Below, piece after piece: positions 44,364-53,187 of a DNA stretch of 58,360 nucleotides. The translations under genes were made by a program, and so were the position numbers. Source of the stretch: an uncultured Mucilaginibacter sp. (lineage in GTDB: Bacteria; Bacteroidota; Bacteroidia; Sphingobacteriales; Sphingobacteriaceae); the NCBI GenBank assembly GCA_903887275.1, contig CAISPD010000090.1, forward strand, positions 1-58,360, given 5' to 3'. Numbering within the stretch: the first letter of the stretch is position 1; every line of letters starts with the position of its first letter. The notes under the pieces were generated by a model, which was not told the DNA's origin, did not search any database, and saw only the letters and a program-made list of their open reading frames with translations.

Positions 44364-44492
44364 ATGCGGATAACTAATATACTATCAATTGCAGAATCAA
44401 TATTAAAAAGCATCAGCGCATTTTTTTTCAATAGCAGGCAAAATAAGCCTGTACCCCAGCCGGTGTTTTTGACTTTAAAGAGACCCCAATAA
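44364..44492 (+). CDS. Possible 42-residue small protein
   Basis: The ORF starts MRITNILSIAESILK and ends PQPVFLTLKRPQ, with a hydrophobic middle (ISAFFFN). The bases before the ATG, CACTAAACT, are the same as before the gene at 50724. It lies between the palindrome at 44052 and cysE, in a 548-bp space without another good gene. Coding status is uncertain. Confidence 0.35.
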   Translation: MRITNILSIAESILKSISAFFFNSRQNKPVPQPVFLTLKRPQ

Positions 44493-44553
44493 TGCAGCTT
44501 TTTTTTACCTTGTGACCAGTTATACAACAAGCAACCCTTTGCATACCAGCGAG

Positions 44554-45366
44554 ATGAACAAAGAGTTTTACCAGCATATTTTAAATAAACAGCGAATGAC
44601 CGGCGCAGTTCCTTCCAATAAGGAAATTGCCGGATGGGCCCTGCAGGTGATCAGGTTACTGTACCCTGAACAGTCGACCAAGATGTACACCTTTGTACAT
44701 CAGTTAGAAGCGGAATTTAAAAAACTGGAGGCTGAACTTCGTGAATTACTGCATTTTACACGTGGAAGCGAGCACAAAGACAATGAATTGATCGCTAAAA
44801 CTTTCTTCAATGATCTGCCCGAGCTTTACCGGATGCTCAATACCGATATACAGGCTACCTTTGCCGGCGACCCTGCTGCAAAAAGTGAATTTGAGGTGGT
44901 ACGTGCTTATCCGGGTTTCTATGCTATTTCATTTTACCGACTTGCACATGCGCTTCATAAACTTGGCGTTACGTTAATACCACGTATCCTGACTGAATAT
45001 GCACACTCGAAAACAGGTATTGATATTCACCCTGCGGCGCAGATCAACGACCATTTTCATATCGACCACGGAACCGGTGTTGTTATTGGTGAAACCTGTG
45101 TTATCGGCAGCCATGTAAAAATATTTCAGGGTGTTACACTTGGTGCCTTAAGTGTCAGTAAAAGCCTTTCAGAAGCCCAACGCCACCCTACAGTTGAAGA
45201 CCGCGTAGTTATTTACGCAGGCGCGACCATACTCGGGGGTAAAACTGTAATTGGCGAAGGAAGTATTATCGGCGGAAACGTTTGGCTAACAAAAAGCGTT
45301 CCTCCATACTCCAAGGTATACCATACGCACGAAGTAAGCCTGCTGAAAGAAAAAATCAAAGATTAG
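44554..45366 (+). CDS. cysE: Serine O-acetyltransferase
   Basis: A 270-residue enzyme. The N-terminal half is helical; the C-terminal half is a left-handed beta helix of hexapeptide repeats (DIHPAAQINDHFHIDHGTG, VIGETCVIGSHVKIFQGVTLG). The catalytic His lies in the HFHIDHG segment. It transfers acetyl from acetyl-CoA to serine, the first step in cysteine synthesis, and its partner gene cysM follows. ATG at 44554 was chosen; GTG at 44512 would add 14 residues. Confidence 0.92.
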   Translation: MNKEFYQHILNKQRMTGAVPSNKEIAGWALQVIRLLYPEQSTKMYTFVHQLEAEFKKLEAELRELLHFTRGSEHKDNELIAKTFFNDLPELYRMLNTDIQATFAGDPAAKSEFEVVRAYPGFYAISFYRLAHALHKLGVTLIPRILTEYAHSKTGIDIHPAAQINDHFHIDHGTGVVIGETCVIGSHVKIFQGVTLGALSVSKSLSEAQRHPTVEDRVVIYAGATILGGKTVIGEGSIIGGNVWLTKSVPPYSKVYHTHEVSLLKEKIKD

Positions 45367-45419
45367 GTATTTCCGAGCTGCTGCTAATTCATAAACCAGC
45401 GCTTATTTTCGCCAAATCA

Positions 45420-45474
45420 ACACCCAACACAACCAATACAACCAATACAACCTCTACAACTAATCCAACCACCA
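45420..45474 (+). repeat. 9-bp tandem repeat (ACAACCAAT) before cysM
   Basis: Four units of period 9 (45429-45464) plus one degenerate unit on each side run almost to the cysM ATG. The strand has nearly no G, so the mRNA leader is unstructured. A 9-bp unit keeps any reading frame. Confidence 0.75.
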
Positions 45475-46347
45475 ATGGCCGGCATAATTGACCTGATCGG
45501 GAACACCCCACTGGTAGAGCTTAAAAAACTCAATCCAAACCCCAATGTTACTATTTATGGCAAACTTGAAGGTAATAACCCCGGTGGTAGTGTAAAGGAC
45601 CGCGCGGCTTTAAATATGATCCGCAGCGCATTGGAGCGTGGCGACATAAAACCCGGATCGAAACTTATTGAAGCCACAAGCGGCAATACCGGTATAGCAT
45701 TGGCTATGATCGCCTGTTTATATGGTCTGGAAATAGAACTGGCACTTCCATCTAACTCAACACGCGAACGAACGCTGGCAATGGAAGCATTTGGCGCAAA
45801 AGTGACATTGTTGGATGGCATAGAAACTTGTCGCGATTACGCAGAAGAAAAGGCTGCTACCGGCGAATATTTTATTCTGAATCAATTTGCCAATCCGGAT
45901 AACTACAAGGCACATATTAAATCAACCGGCCCCGAAATATGGCGGGATACCGATGGAAAGATCACCCATTTTGTAAGTGCAATGGGAACAACAGGCACAA
46001 TAATGGGATGCTCGCACTATCTGAAGGAAAAAAACAAAGACATCCGCATTGTAGGATGCCAGCCAACCGACGGTTCTTCCATACCAGGGATCCGTCGCTG
46101 GCCGGAAGCCTATTTACCTAAGATATTTGAACCTGCCCGCGTAGATGAGGTAAGGGATATTTCGCAGGATGAAGCAACCGAAATGACACGAAAGCTGGCT
46201 AAAGTTGAAGGTATTTTTGCGGGAATGAGTAGCGGTGGCGCAGCTGCCGCAGCAGTTAAACTGGCTGCAGAACTGGAACATGGCGTGATCGTGTTTATTT
46301 GCTGCGACCGCGGCGACCGGTACCTGAGCAGTAGTCTGTTTGGTTAA
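45475..46347 (+). CDS. cysM: Cysteine synthase B (O-acetylserine sulfhydrylase)
   Basis: A 290-residue pyridoxal-phosphate enzyme. The cofactor Lys lies in NNPGGSVKDRAAL, the substrate loop is SGNTGIAL, the phosphate clamp GTTGTIMG, and SSGGAAA near the end. It is shorter than CysK and has the C-terminal features of CysM, which in some bacteria prefers other sulfur donors. It joins O-acetylserine made by cysE to sulfide or thiosulfate. The two genes are 108 bp apart. Confidence 0.92.
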   Translation: MAGIIDLIGNTPLVELKKLNPNPNVTIYGKLEGNNPGGSVKDRAALNMIRSALERGDIKPGSKLIEATSGNTGIALAMIACLYGLEIELALPSNSTRERTLAMEAFGAKVTLLDGIETCRDYAEEKAATGEYFILNQFANPDNYKAHIKSTGPEIWRDTDGKITHFVSAMGTTGTIMGCSHYLKEKNKDIRIVGCQPTDGSSIPGIRRWPEAYLPKIFEPARVDEVRDISQDEATEMTRKLAKVEGIFAGMSSGGAAAAAVKLAAELEHGVIVFICCDRGDRYLSSSLFG

Positions 46348-46454
46348 GACACTTATTAACATTTGGCGTCAAAAACAGGCTTTTAGAGGCTAAATGTTGA
46401 AAAATAATAATATGAAATAATAAAAATATATTACACGACAAAGCCGATAGTATA

Positions 46455-46462
46455 TATATTTG
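46455..46462 (+). promoter_or_regulatory. -7 promoter box of a short transcript
   Basis: TATATTTG is a full match to TAnnTTTG. It is followed by no gene on this strand but by a terminator 85 bp on. Confidence 0.6.
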
Positions 46463-46468
46463 TAACAG

Positions 46469-46575
46469 ATTCATTATTATCAATCTAACAACCACACCAC
46501 GTTCTTTATGGTTTAATTATGAGTTCAGTTAATTATTGAGAAGAAGAGAGAAAGCCCCAAACTTTCTCTTTTTTT
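46469..46575 (+). ncRNA. Candidate small RNA of about 105 nt
   Basis: A -7 box (46455-46462) and a terminator (46547-46575) bracket about 105 bp without a usable ORF; the longest is a six-codon frame. The transcript would be AC-rich at its 5' half. The 436-bp space 46348-46782 holds nothing else I recognise. Confidence 0.5.
46547..46575 (+). terminator. Intrinsic terminator of the candidate small RNA
   Basis: AGAGAAAG and CTTTCTCT form a perfect 8-bp stem around CCCCAAA, followed by six T residues. Confidence 0.8.
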
Positions 46576-46782
46576 ATGCCTCGTTACAGATATAATAATA
46601 TGTCGTTATAACATATTGTGTGCGCAAACATATTAAATTTCTATTGCTTTCAAGGTGTATTTATAAGCAAAAAATTGTCAAAATTTTGTTGCATATCGGT
46701 AGGTATCTAAGGCAGGATTTTAGGTTGTTCGATGATATCAAATTCAGCCAGGCGATCAGGGCATTAAAGTCCCGATCAAATA

Positions 46783-47379
46783 TTAATGCTGTATAAGGGT
46801 ATCTGCAATTAATTCTTCCAAATGATCGAGGCTTTGCTCAAGATAAGCTGCATCGCCCGATATTTTCGACAGTGTAAATCCACCTTCAATAATTGCGATC
46901 ATCAATGATGCAAAATTGGTACTGTTGACGCTTTGCCTGAATTCGCCCTGAACTTTTCCTTGTTGAATAATTGCCGAAATACTTTTATGCCATCTTAGAA
47001 GGGCGTCTTTTACTTTCTCTTTTAAAGCCAGGTGCGTATCATCTACTTCGGTCCCGGTATTAATGATCGGGCAACCATCGGAAAGTACCGGAGCATTCAA
47101 ACCGTTTCGATAAACATAAATAAATGCCCTGAGTTTACCCGAAGCCGTACGCTCTGATACCTGCAAGGCCCGTACCTGCTCTACCAGTTTTGCCATATTG
47201 TGACCAAATGCAGCCATGGCAACTTCATCTTTATCCTGAAAATTACCATAGATCGAACCCTTGGTTAGTCCGGTGGCATCGGTCATATCAGTTAATGATG
47301 TTCCTGCATAGCCTTTGCGGTTAAATAACGGCGCCGTTTTTTCTGTAATGAATGTTTTGGTTCGCTGGGCTTTACTCAT
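46783..47379 (-). CDS. TetR/AcrR-family repressor
   Basis: A 198-residue regulator. The DNA-binding helix-turn-helix is the segment TSLTDMTDATGLTKGSIYGNFQDKD, where LTKGSIYGNF is the signature, and the C-terminal ligand domain has a hydrophobic core and a Cys-Pro loop (DGCPIINTG). ATG at 47379 was chosen because the palindrome at 47395 lies upstream; an ORF extension to 47424 would run through it. The target may be itself; no efflux gene is adjacent. Confidence 0.88.
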   Translation of the reverse strand: MSKAQRTKTFITEKTAPLFNRKGYAGTSLTDMTDATGLTKGSIYGNFQDKDEVAMAAFGHNMAKLVEQVRALQVSERTASGKLRAFIYVYRNGLNAPVLSDGCPIINTGTEVDDTHLALKEKVKDALLRWHKSISAIIQQGKVQGEFRQSVNSTNFASLMIAIIEGGFTLSKISGDAAYLEQSLDHLEELIADTLIQH

Positions 47380-47394
47380 GGTTAAAGATAGTAA

Positions 47395-47410
47395 AATACC
47401 AAAAGGTATT
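47395..47410. promoter_or_regulatory. Palindromic operator before the TetR gene
   Basis: AATACC-AAAA-GGTATT is a 16-bp inverted repeat 15 bp upstream of the ATG of the TetR-family gene, fit for autoregulation. Confidence 0.55.
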
Positions 47411-47593
47411 AAATTAATTTTCAAATATCGGTATTTCGATCACGCCAAACTCAAGGGCCTGAAACTCGTTCAATAACGTCATTAAATCTACCGGCAAAGT
47501 TCAGCTATCAGCGAAAATAAAAAGTATGTTCTGCAAATAAATCGGGCATCCCTTTCTGATACCCTCATAGTAGGTACTTTGCTTGAATATATA

Positions 47594-48823
47594 CTATTTT
47601 TTGCCCTGTAATTCTTCCAGCTTCTTTCGGATTTCTGCTGTTTCTTTTAGCAAAAGTGCTTTTTCATAGGCAGCAATCGCTCTTGTCTTGTCTTTTTGTG
47701 CTTTGTAAAAATCGCCCAAACTATCATAAACACTGGCGTTTTTGGGATAGTTTTTGATATTGAGATTTAGTAATTGCAAGGCCTTTTGAGCTTGCCCTGA
47801 TCCGGCCAGAAAACCAACATATTCATTGATCTGATCTTCGGGAGGCAGTACGGTATATCCCAGGTTTTTAGAAACTTCGAGGTAATGTTCGGTAAAACCT
47901 TTTGCAGCATCTGCATGATTTTTTTTATCGTATAACTGGTCGAACACAGGTTGGGGTGTTTTATAATAGTTGAAGACAAAACGCAAACCATCATATTCAG
48001 TGATCAGCGGCGATGAACCGTGGTCGTCATTTTTGTAATAAGCACAGTTAAATTTTAAACCATTGCTTTTATTATGTTGTAGAATATCCTTCAATTGCAA
48101 TATAGAGCGAATATGAAATGTCGTTCCGGTAGTATCTATCCGAACCTGCAGAGTATCCATACCCGAAGGCATGGTGTTTGCAATACCCATGTAAAGCGAC
48201 TTACCAGCAAATTTTTGCTGAGTAAACACTTGCCGGGACTGGTTAAGCAGTTTTTGCTTGTCCCACCACATACTTGGATCAACAGCTATATAGGCATTGA
48301 ACATGTTGCTGTGGTTAATGAGGATATTCATTGCCGTTAATCCACCAAATGAGTGGCCAATCAACAATTTATACGATGCAACCGGGTAAACTGAATCCAC
48401 GTGAGGCATCAACTCTTTTTGAATGAAAGCGACAAATTTTTCACCACCTCCCGAAGTCTTCAGATCATCGCTTTTACTGCCATCAGGATATAGCAGCGAA
48501 TGGGTGGGCGTCAAATCCCTCGTACGATCGGTATTAGGTATCCCAATGATCACCATATCCGGAACTACGGAGTTTTCGGCGAGGTACTTAACGATACCGC
48601 TAACCGTGGCAAAGTGATCGTCGCCATCCAGCAAATACAAAACCGGGAATCGCTTATTGGTATCTTTTGCTGCAGGCGGCAGGTAAACAAATATTTTACG
48701 TTCTTCGCCCAGCGTTTTAGAATAAACACTATCTGTTTTGCCTATTTCGATACTGTTGTTCGGTACGGGATGATGGCAGGAAAATAAAAGCAATACCAAT
48801 AGGGGAAATAACAATCGTTTCAT
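47594..48823 (-). CDS. Lipoprotein esterase with TPR-like tail
   Basis: A 409-residue protein with a lipobox ending at Cys16 (LLLFSCHH). Residues about 30-280 are an alpha/beta hydrolase of the esterase-D/IroE type: YLLDGDDHFATV, catalytic Ser in GHSFGGLTAMN, and a catalytic His probably in the DHGSSPL segment. The final 90 residues have one or two TPR-like helices (ASVYDSLGDFYKAQKD). Related proteins hydrolyse siderophore or other esters outside the cytosol; the true substrate is unknown. Confidence 0.85.
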   Translation of the reverse strand: MKRLLFPLLVLLLFSCHHPVPNNSIEIGKTDSVYSKTLGEERKIFVYLPPAAKDTNKRFPVLYLLDGDDHFATVSGIVKYLAENSVVPDMVIIGIPNTDRTRDLTPTHSLLYPDGSKSDDLKTSGGGEKFVAFIQKELMPHVDSVYPVASYKLLIGHSFGGLTAMNILINHSNMFNAYIAVDPSMWWDKQKLLNQSRQVFTQQKFAGKSLYMGIANTMPSGMDTLQVRIDTTGTTFHIRSILQLKDILQHNKSNGLKFNCAYYKNDDHGSSPLITEYDGLRFVFNYYKTPQPVFDQLYDKKNHADAAKGFTEHYLEVSKNLGYTVLPPEDQINEYVGFLAGSGQAQKALQLLNLNIKNYPKNASVYDSLGDFYKAQKDKTRAIAAYEKALLLKETAEIRKKLEELQGKK

Positions 48824-48925
48824 AAAGCTTTTATTTTTTAATTACTAAGCTATAGATTATATTGAAATTTTACAATAACAACCGGTCAAGGGATCGGAGG
48901 TACCGCCGGAGTTTTGAGACTTTTA

Positions 48926-48950
48926 ATCGGGCACATTAATTATGCCCGAT
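48926..48950 (-). terminator. Possible terminator of the ABC transporter operon
   Basis: ATCGGGCA and TGCCCGAT form a perfect 8-bp stem with a 9-nt loop, 8 bp beyond the permease stop codon. Only a weak T/A stretch follows, so it may not act alone. Confidence 0.5.
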
Positions 48951-48957
48951 CAAGCGC

Positions 48958-49698
48958 TCACTTTACGCTCCATTTAAACCATTTGATACCAATAATAGAA
49001 AAAATCACGGTATAGCCAATAGCCATTAACAATGATTCACTGACATGATTGTCCCACCGGGCAGGATCTAACCCGGCGGCCAGAATTGTTTTCAGAGTTC
49101 CGTAAGGCGCCCATTCAACTATCACTTTAAATTCGTGACCAAAATAGTTAAACTGGCCCAGCATACCAGTCATAATAAATAAAAGATACACAAGCCTGGT
49201 TGTAGAATTGACTGTTTCGGGCGTTTTTAATAGCCCTACTATAGCCTGACCCAGGCTAAGGCATAGTGCACCACCTATTAACGAAATAAAAAAAGTAATG
49301 ATATAGCTTGTAGCCGGCATTGTAATTCCGTCAAACTTGTATCCTGCAATAAATGCCAGAACAGTAAGTAGTAAGATCAGCGAAAGCTGCACCAAAAGCC
49401 TGCTTGCCATTATGGTCCACAGCGGTAGCGGGGAAACCCGCAATCGCTGAAAAACACCCTTGTCGCGGTCGCGTGCTATGGCATTGGCATATCCCATCAA
49501 TCCAATAGAAATAATGCCGAGTGTGATCGCATTCGCCAGGATAAAGGCTCCCGGCATAGCACCTTTCCAAAAAAACACAATGATAAGCGGCATTAGTAAT
49601 GCCATAAGACTGGCACGCCGGTTACGCCACAACACCAGGTAATCTGCTTTGAGTAATGCTGCCAGAACGCTACTGGTTTTTGGTAAAGTAATCGCCAT
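48958..49698 (-). CDS. ABC-2 type transporter permease
   Basis: A 246-residue membrane protein with six hydrophobic helices, typical of ABC-2 export permeases. It lies 22 bp after the ATPase gene and belongs to one operon with it. The cargo (drug, polysaccharide or lipid) cannot be read. ATG 49698 is preferred to TTG 49704. Confidence 0.85.
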   Translation of the reverse strand: MAITLPKTSSVLAALLKADYLVLWRNRRASLMALLMPLIIVFFWKGAMPGAFILANAITLGIISIGLMGYANAIARDRDKGVFQRLRVSPLPLWTIMASRLLVQLSLILLLTVLAFIAGYKFDGITMPATSYIITFFISLIGGALCLSLGQAIVGLLKTPETVNSTTRLVYLLFIMTGMLGQFNYFGHEFKVIVEWAPYGTLKTILAAGLDPARWDNHVSESLLMAIGYTVIFSIIGIKWFKWSVK

Positions 49699-49720
49699 AT
49701 TCAAGTATTTGGGTAAAAAT

Positions 49721-50503
49721 TTAATCTCTTATAGCTGAGCCTGTAAGGGCTATAAATACATCTTCAAGCGTAATTTTTCCTCGTCGCGAAACAGCAATCA
49801 CTTCGGGGTCATTACGATGTTTGTCTATGAGCGATTGGGGTGTGCCGGTTGCGATGATAACACCATGATCAATGATACTGATACGATCACATACCGCCTC
49901 GGCCTCCTCCATCGAATGGGTGGTCAAAACTACACCATTACCCTTTTCCCGAATCCCTTCTATTCGCGACCACAATTGACGGCGTGATTGTGGATCAAGA
50001 CCCGAAGTAGGTTCATCCAATAAAACCAATTTTGGGTCATGAATTGTAGTAATTGCCAACGAAACACGCTGCTGCTGGCCCCCTGACAACTGTCCGAATT
50101 TTTTATGTTCGGCTTCCGCCAGATTGATTTCCTTCAACAATAACTGCAATTCCGTGCTATCAAGGGTGCGGCCGTAGATACTTGCATACAAATCCAAAAT
50201 CTCAACAACGTTCAATTCAGACTGAAAACTGGTTGCCTGTAATTGAACACCCATAGCAGCACGCGCATATCGGGGATCTTTCAGCGTATCATAACCCGCA
50301 ACAGTAACCGTACCCGATTGCTGCCTGAACAACCCTTCTATGGCACTTAGCGTACTGGTTTTCCCGGCGCCGTTTGGTCCGAGTAATCCAAATATTTCGC
50401 CTTGTTGCACGTGGAATGAAACATTTTTTACGGCCTGTACGGTGCCATAGTACACATTTAAATTATCGACCTGTAAAATATTGTTTTGTTGAGTTGCGTC
50501 CAT
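49721..50503 (-). CDS. ABC transporter ATP-binding protein
   Basis: A 260-residue ATPase. Walker A is GLLGPNGAGKTS, the signature motif LSGGQQQR, Walker B LVLLDEPTSGLDP, and the H-loop TTHSMEEAE. This is the DrrA/CcmA-like branch that pairs with ABC-2 permeases, and the permease gene follows at once. Used for export from the cytosol. Confidence 0.95.
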   Translation of the reverse strand: MDATQQNNILQVDNLNVYYGTVQAVKNVSFHVQQGEIFGLLGPNGAGKTSTLSAIEGLFRQQSGTVTVAGYDTLKDPRYARAAMGVQLQATSFQSELNVVEILDLYASIYGRTLDSTELQLLLKEINLAEAEHKKFGQLSGGQQQRVSLAITTIHDPKLVLLDEPTSGLDPQSRRQLWSRIEGIREKGNGVVLTTHSMEEAEAVCDRISIIDHGVIIATGTPQSLIDKHRNDPEVIAVSRRGKITLEDVFIALTGSAIRD

Positions 50504-50651
50504 TAAAAAAGTTGCTGATGATCAGTATTGCAATTTTAGTTTAAAATAAACAGCTATCAAATAATATCGGGATTAAATTGAAGGATGTTCAGGTCGATGA
50601 ATTATAAAATTATACTTTATCAGAACCCGAAATTTCCCATTAAAAATTGAA

Positions 50652-50669
50652 AATACCGTTAAAACACGG
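50652..50669 (+). promoter_or_regulatory. Motif AATACCGTTAAAACACGG, candidate activator site
   Basis: The 18-nt sequence is identical, on the opposite strand, to 56324-56341, and in both cases it lies 24 bp upstream of a -7 box. See the findings for the comparison. Confidence 0.6.
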
Positions 50670-50693
50670 GTTTTTTCATCGGGCTTTATATAT

Positions 50694-50701
50694 TATGTTT
50701 G
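50694..50701 (+). promoter_or_regulatory. -7 promoter box of the gene at 50724
   Basis: TATGTTTG matches TAnnTTTG. It lies 24 bp after the motif at 50652 and 22 bp before the ATG. Confidence 0.6.
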
Positions 50702-50723
50702 GTAACTGAGTAACCACTAAACT

Positions 50724-51086
50724 ATGGCCGTCTTTATGCCCCGTACTAACAAGAAATCTGTGCGAGCATCGGAGTATTTTATCAAATTATCTACCGAGCT
50801 TGATATGGAAAAATATGATCTGCCAAAATATAAGGAATTGTTTTTACTGGCCAGTTTCCAATCCATGCATGATACCGATCTGGCTTATTTTGTCATCTAT
50901 CAGAAATGTTCAGAAAATGCACATTCTAAAGAGCAACTGTTGGGCTGTTTAGCCGAAGAGGAAAGATTTAATTTTAAGCACTCAAAGTGCTTTAATGAAT
51001 TGAACTTTCGCAGCAGTTTACTCAAAGCAATAACCGAGATCAAACATCAATTGTACACCGGGCAGTTAGACTACCTTTTTGCCTGA
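50724..51086 (+). CDS. Protein of unknown function, 120 residues
   Basis: A basic soluble protein without signal or membrane segment. It starts MAVFMPRTNKKSVRASEYF and is mostly helical (KYDLPKYKELFLLASFQS), with two Cys residues. I know no family. The start is supported by the promoter at 50694 and by the leader CACTAAACT, shared with the ORF at 44364. The gene is the only one on its strand here. Confidence 0.6.
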   Translation: MAVFMPRTNKKSVRASEYFIKLSTELDMEKYDLPKYKELFLLASFQSMHDTDLAYFVIYQKCSENAHSKEQLLGCLAEEERFNFKHSKCFNELNFRSSLLKAITEIKHQLYTGQLDYLFA

Positions 51087-51114
51087 AACTTTCAATTGAC
51101 CAAACCCGCAGCTA

Positions 51115-52116
51115 TCAATTCTCGGGTTGCTCCATTGACAATGGAATATCCAAGGGATCATTTTGGAGTATATTTTCCGGCACTACTTTCGATTTCCGGT
51201 ATTTACTCAAATTGATCAGCAATACGCTGCTCAAAATGATCACCAGCCCTACAATTTGTATCCAGGAAATATGCTCGCCGGCAAAAATAACACCCAGTAT
51301 AACAGCTATAACAGGGTTAACATAAGCATAGGTACTAACCTGTGTAGTTGGACGAACCTGTAGTAACCAAACATAAGCACTGAACCCGGCTATTGATCCA
51401 AAAACTACCAGATACATTAAGGCAAACCAGGAAAGTGCCGGAACCTGACTCAAGTGAAAATCATTGAATTCGTGATTAAGCAAGCTGCCCGGAAGGAACA
51501 CGATACCGGCAATGATCATTTGCCAGGCAACATTTACTACTGCCGACCCTTTGCTGGGATGGTTCTTGGAATAGATTGACCCGCCCGACCAGCAAATTGA
51601 ACCAATGATCAATAACGCCATAGACAAAAGTTTTGCGCCTACATTACTTCCGGCCAGCATGCTGTCCATCTGTTCACCAAAAAGCAGTATAACACCAATG
51701 AAACCTATAACCAGCCCGATCAACGTTGAACGGCTTCTGAAATTGATGCCCCAGTTTTTACTGTCTAACAATACAAACCATATGGGTGCAGCCGATACCA
51801 GGATAGCAACCATAGCACTGGGCAGGGTTTGTTCAACCCATATCACGCAGCCGTTACCACCTCCTAAAAGCAGGATGCCAACTATGGCCGAAATCACCAG
51901 GCTTTGCCGGTTAAATATCTTTTCCCGCCTGATGATGGCCCAGATCAGCATCAGCGAACCGGCTGTCAGAAAGCGAATTGCCCCCATCAGCAATGGTGGA
52001 AATCCCTGTATAGCTATCCGGATAAAAAAGTAAGTAGAGCCCCAAACCAGGTAAACAGTTGCAAAAGCAATAATTACCATTAATGTTGAGGCATGTTTGG
52101 TTTGGGCAGGAGCCAT
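51115..52116 (-). CDS. EamA/DMT-family transporter
   Basis: A 333-residue membrane protein with ten hydrophobic helices in two EamA repeats; VYLVWGSTYFFIRIA at the start and VAWQMIIAGIVFLPGSLL in the second half are typical. Such proteins export amino acids or other metabolites. It starts 4 bp after the stop codon of the Lrp-type regulator, which fits an amino-acid exporter controlled by the regulator. Confidence 0.9.
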   Translation of the reverse strand: MAPAQTKHASTLMVIIAFATVYLVWGSTYFFIRIAIQGFPPLLMGAIRFLTAGSLMLIWAIIRREKIFNRQSLVISAIVGILLLGGGNGCVIWVEQTLPSAMVAILVSAAPIWFVLLDSKNWGINFRSRSTLIGLVIGFIGVILLFGEQMDSMLAGSNVGAKLLSMALLIIGSICWSGGSIYSKNHPSKGSAVVNVAWQMIIAGIVFLPGSLLNHEFNDFHLSQVPALSWFALMYLVVFGSIAGFSAYVWLLQVRPTTQVSTYAYVNPVIAVILGVIFAGEHISWIQIVGLVIILSSVLLINLSKYRKSKVVPENILQNDPLDIPLSMEQPEN

Positions 52117-52120
52117 TGTT

Positions 52121-52600
52121 TTATATTTGCGGTATTACCAGTTGTTGTTGTTCTTTTACAGTTTCAAGTACGATCGTAGTGCGTGTGCTCAGCAAATTAG
52201 GTATTTTGCTGAATTTACTCCGCATCAATTCCATAAGCGTACTCGAATCATAGGTGCGTACTTTAACCAGGTAACAATCGTCACCTGCTACATGATGTAC
52301 TTCCTGTACTTCGGGTATCTGCGCCAATTGTTTAGCGGTATCATTGCAACCCGGACTATCAGCGGCTTTCATAAAAATAAAAGCAAGTAACTTTTGCCCT
52401 AAAGCAGCAGGATTGATTCGGGTAGTATATTGCAACAGCACCTGCTTTTGTTCCAGCTTTTTCACCCGCTCCAATACACCCGATGGCGCCATGCCTAACT
52501 CCCTTGCCAGATCGGCATTACTGATGCGTGCATTTTCCTGCATCAGCCTTAATATATGCAGATCGGTTTTATCAAGCAGCAACTCCGTTTCGTTAACCAT
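52121..52600 (-). CDS. Lrp/AsnC-family regulator
   Basis: A 159-residue regulator. The HTH lies in about 13-62 (NARISNADLARELGMAPSGVLERVKKLE), and the RAM effector-binding domain in 72-150 (EVHHVAGDDCYLVKV). It binds amino acids and forms octamers. It is transcribed before the EamA transporter gene, which it probably controls. Confidence 0.92.
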   Translation of the reverse strand: MVNETELLLDKTDLHILRLMQENARISNADLARELGMAPSGVLERVKKLEQKQVLLQYTTRINPAALGQKLLAFIFMKAADSPGCNDTAKQLAQIPEVQEVHHVAGDDCYLVKVRTYDSSTLMELMRSKFSKIPNLLSTRTTIVLETVKEQQQLVIPQI

Positions 52601-52722
52601 ACAGTAAAAATAACCATTAACAGAATAAAATTCAAAATAAATGTTTAAAAAATGAATTTAATTCTACAAAATACGATCAGTTAACTGGTGATTTGTTATC
52701 CGGAGAAATGGAAGTACCTGTA

Positions 52723-53088
52723 TCAACCTACCGCCTTGTGCCCTGCGCCTTCCAACCCTTCACGCAATTCATTGAGTTCGATCTCATATACGCGCATACG
52801 GGCCTGTAAAATATCCACTTCGGTGCGCAGCATTTGAATTTCGGTGATCAGTTTGGCCGAATCAGGCTTGTCGAGTTTCTTTTCGCCTGTACCAATGATC
52901 AGCCATTCGGGCGAATATTTGAGTTGGAAACAGAGTTTACGGATGAGGTAATAACTCATTTCCTGTTTGCGGTTGATAACTTTACTGATAAACCCCTGAT
53001 CGACACCGATAGCATTAGCCAGAGCCTGCTGACCGCCTAATTCTTTTACAATGATCTTAAGGCGTTTTACTATCGCGTCGTCGGACAT
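52723..53088 (-). CDS. XRE-family helix-turn-helix protein
   Basis: A 121-residue DNA-binding protein. The HTH is GGQQALANAIGVDQGFISKV at about residues 18-37, and the later segment SPEWLIIGTGEKK is common to such regulators. The C-terminal half is a coiled coil with Leu at intervals. ATG 53088 is preferred to TTG 53106. The target is not known. Confidence 0.85.
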   Translation of the reverse strand: MSDDAIVKRLKIIVKELGGQQALANAIGVDQGFISKVINRKQEMSYYLIRKLCFQLKYSPEWLIIGTGEKKLDKPDSAKLITEIQMLRTEVDILQARMRVYEIELNELREGLEGAGHKAVG

Positions 53089-53187
53089 AACCGGGATTTT
53101 CTGCAATAATAGTCAAAGCCTCATTAAAAGCAAACAGGAATTCAATCCTATGGAATAGATTGAAGGCAGGAAAAAAATTGAAATAAA

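Noticed and set aside
46700-46782. Hairpin GATCGGG/CCCTGATC after the TetR gene as terminator
   Set aside because: The stem is imperfect with a bulge, and no T-run follows in the direction of transcription.
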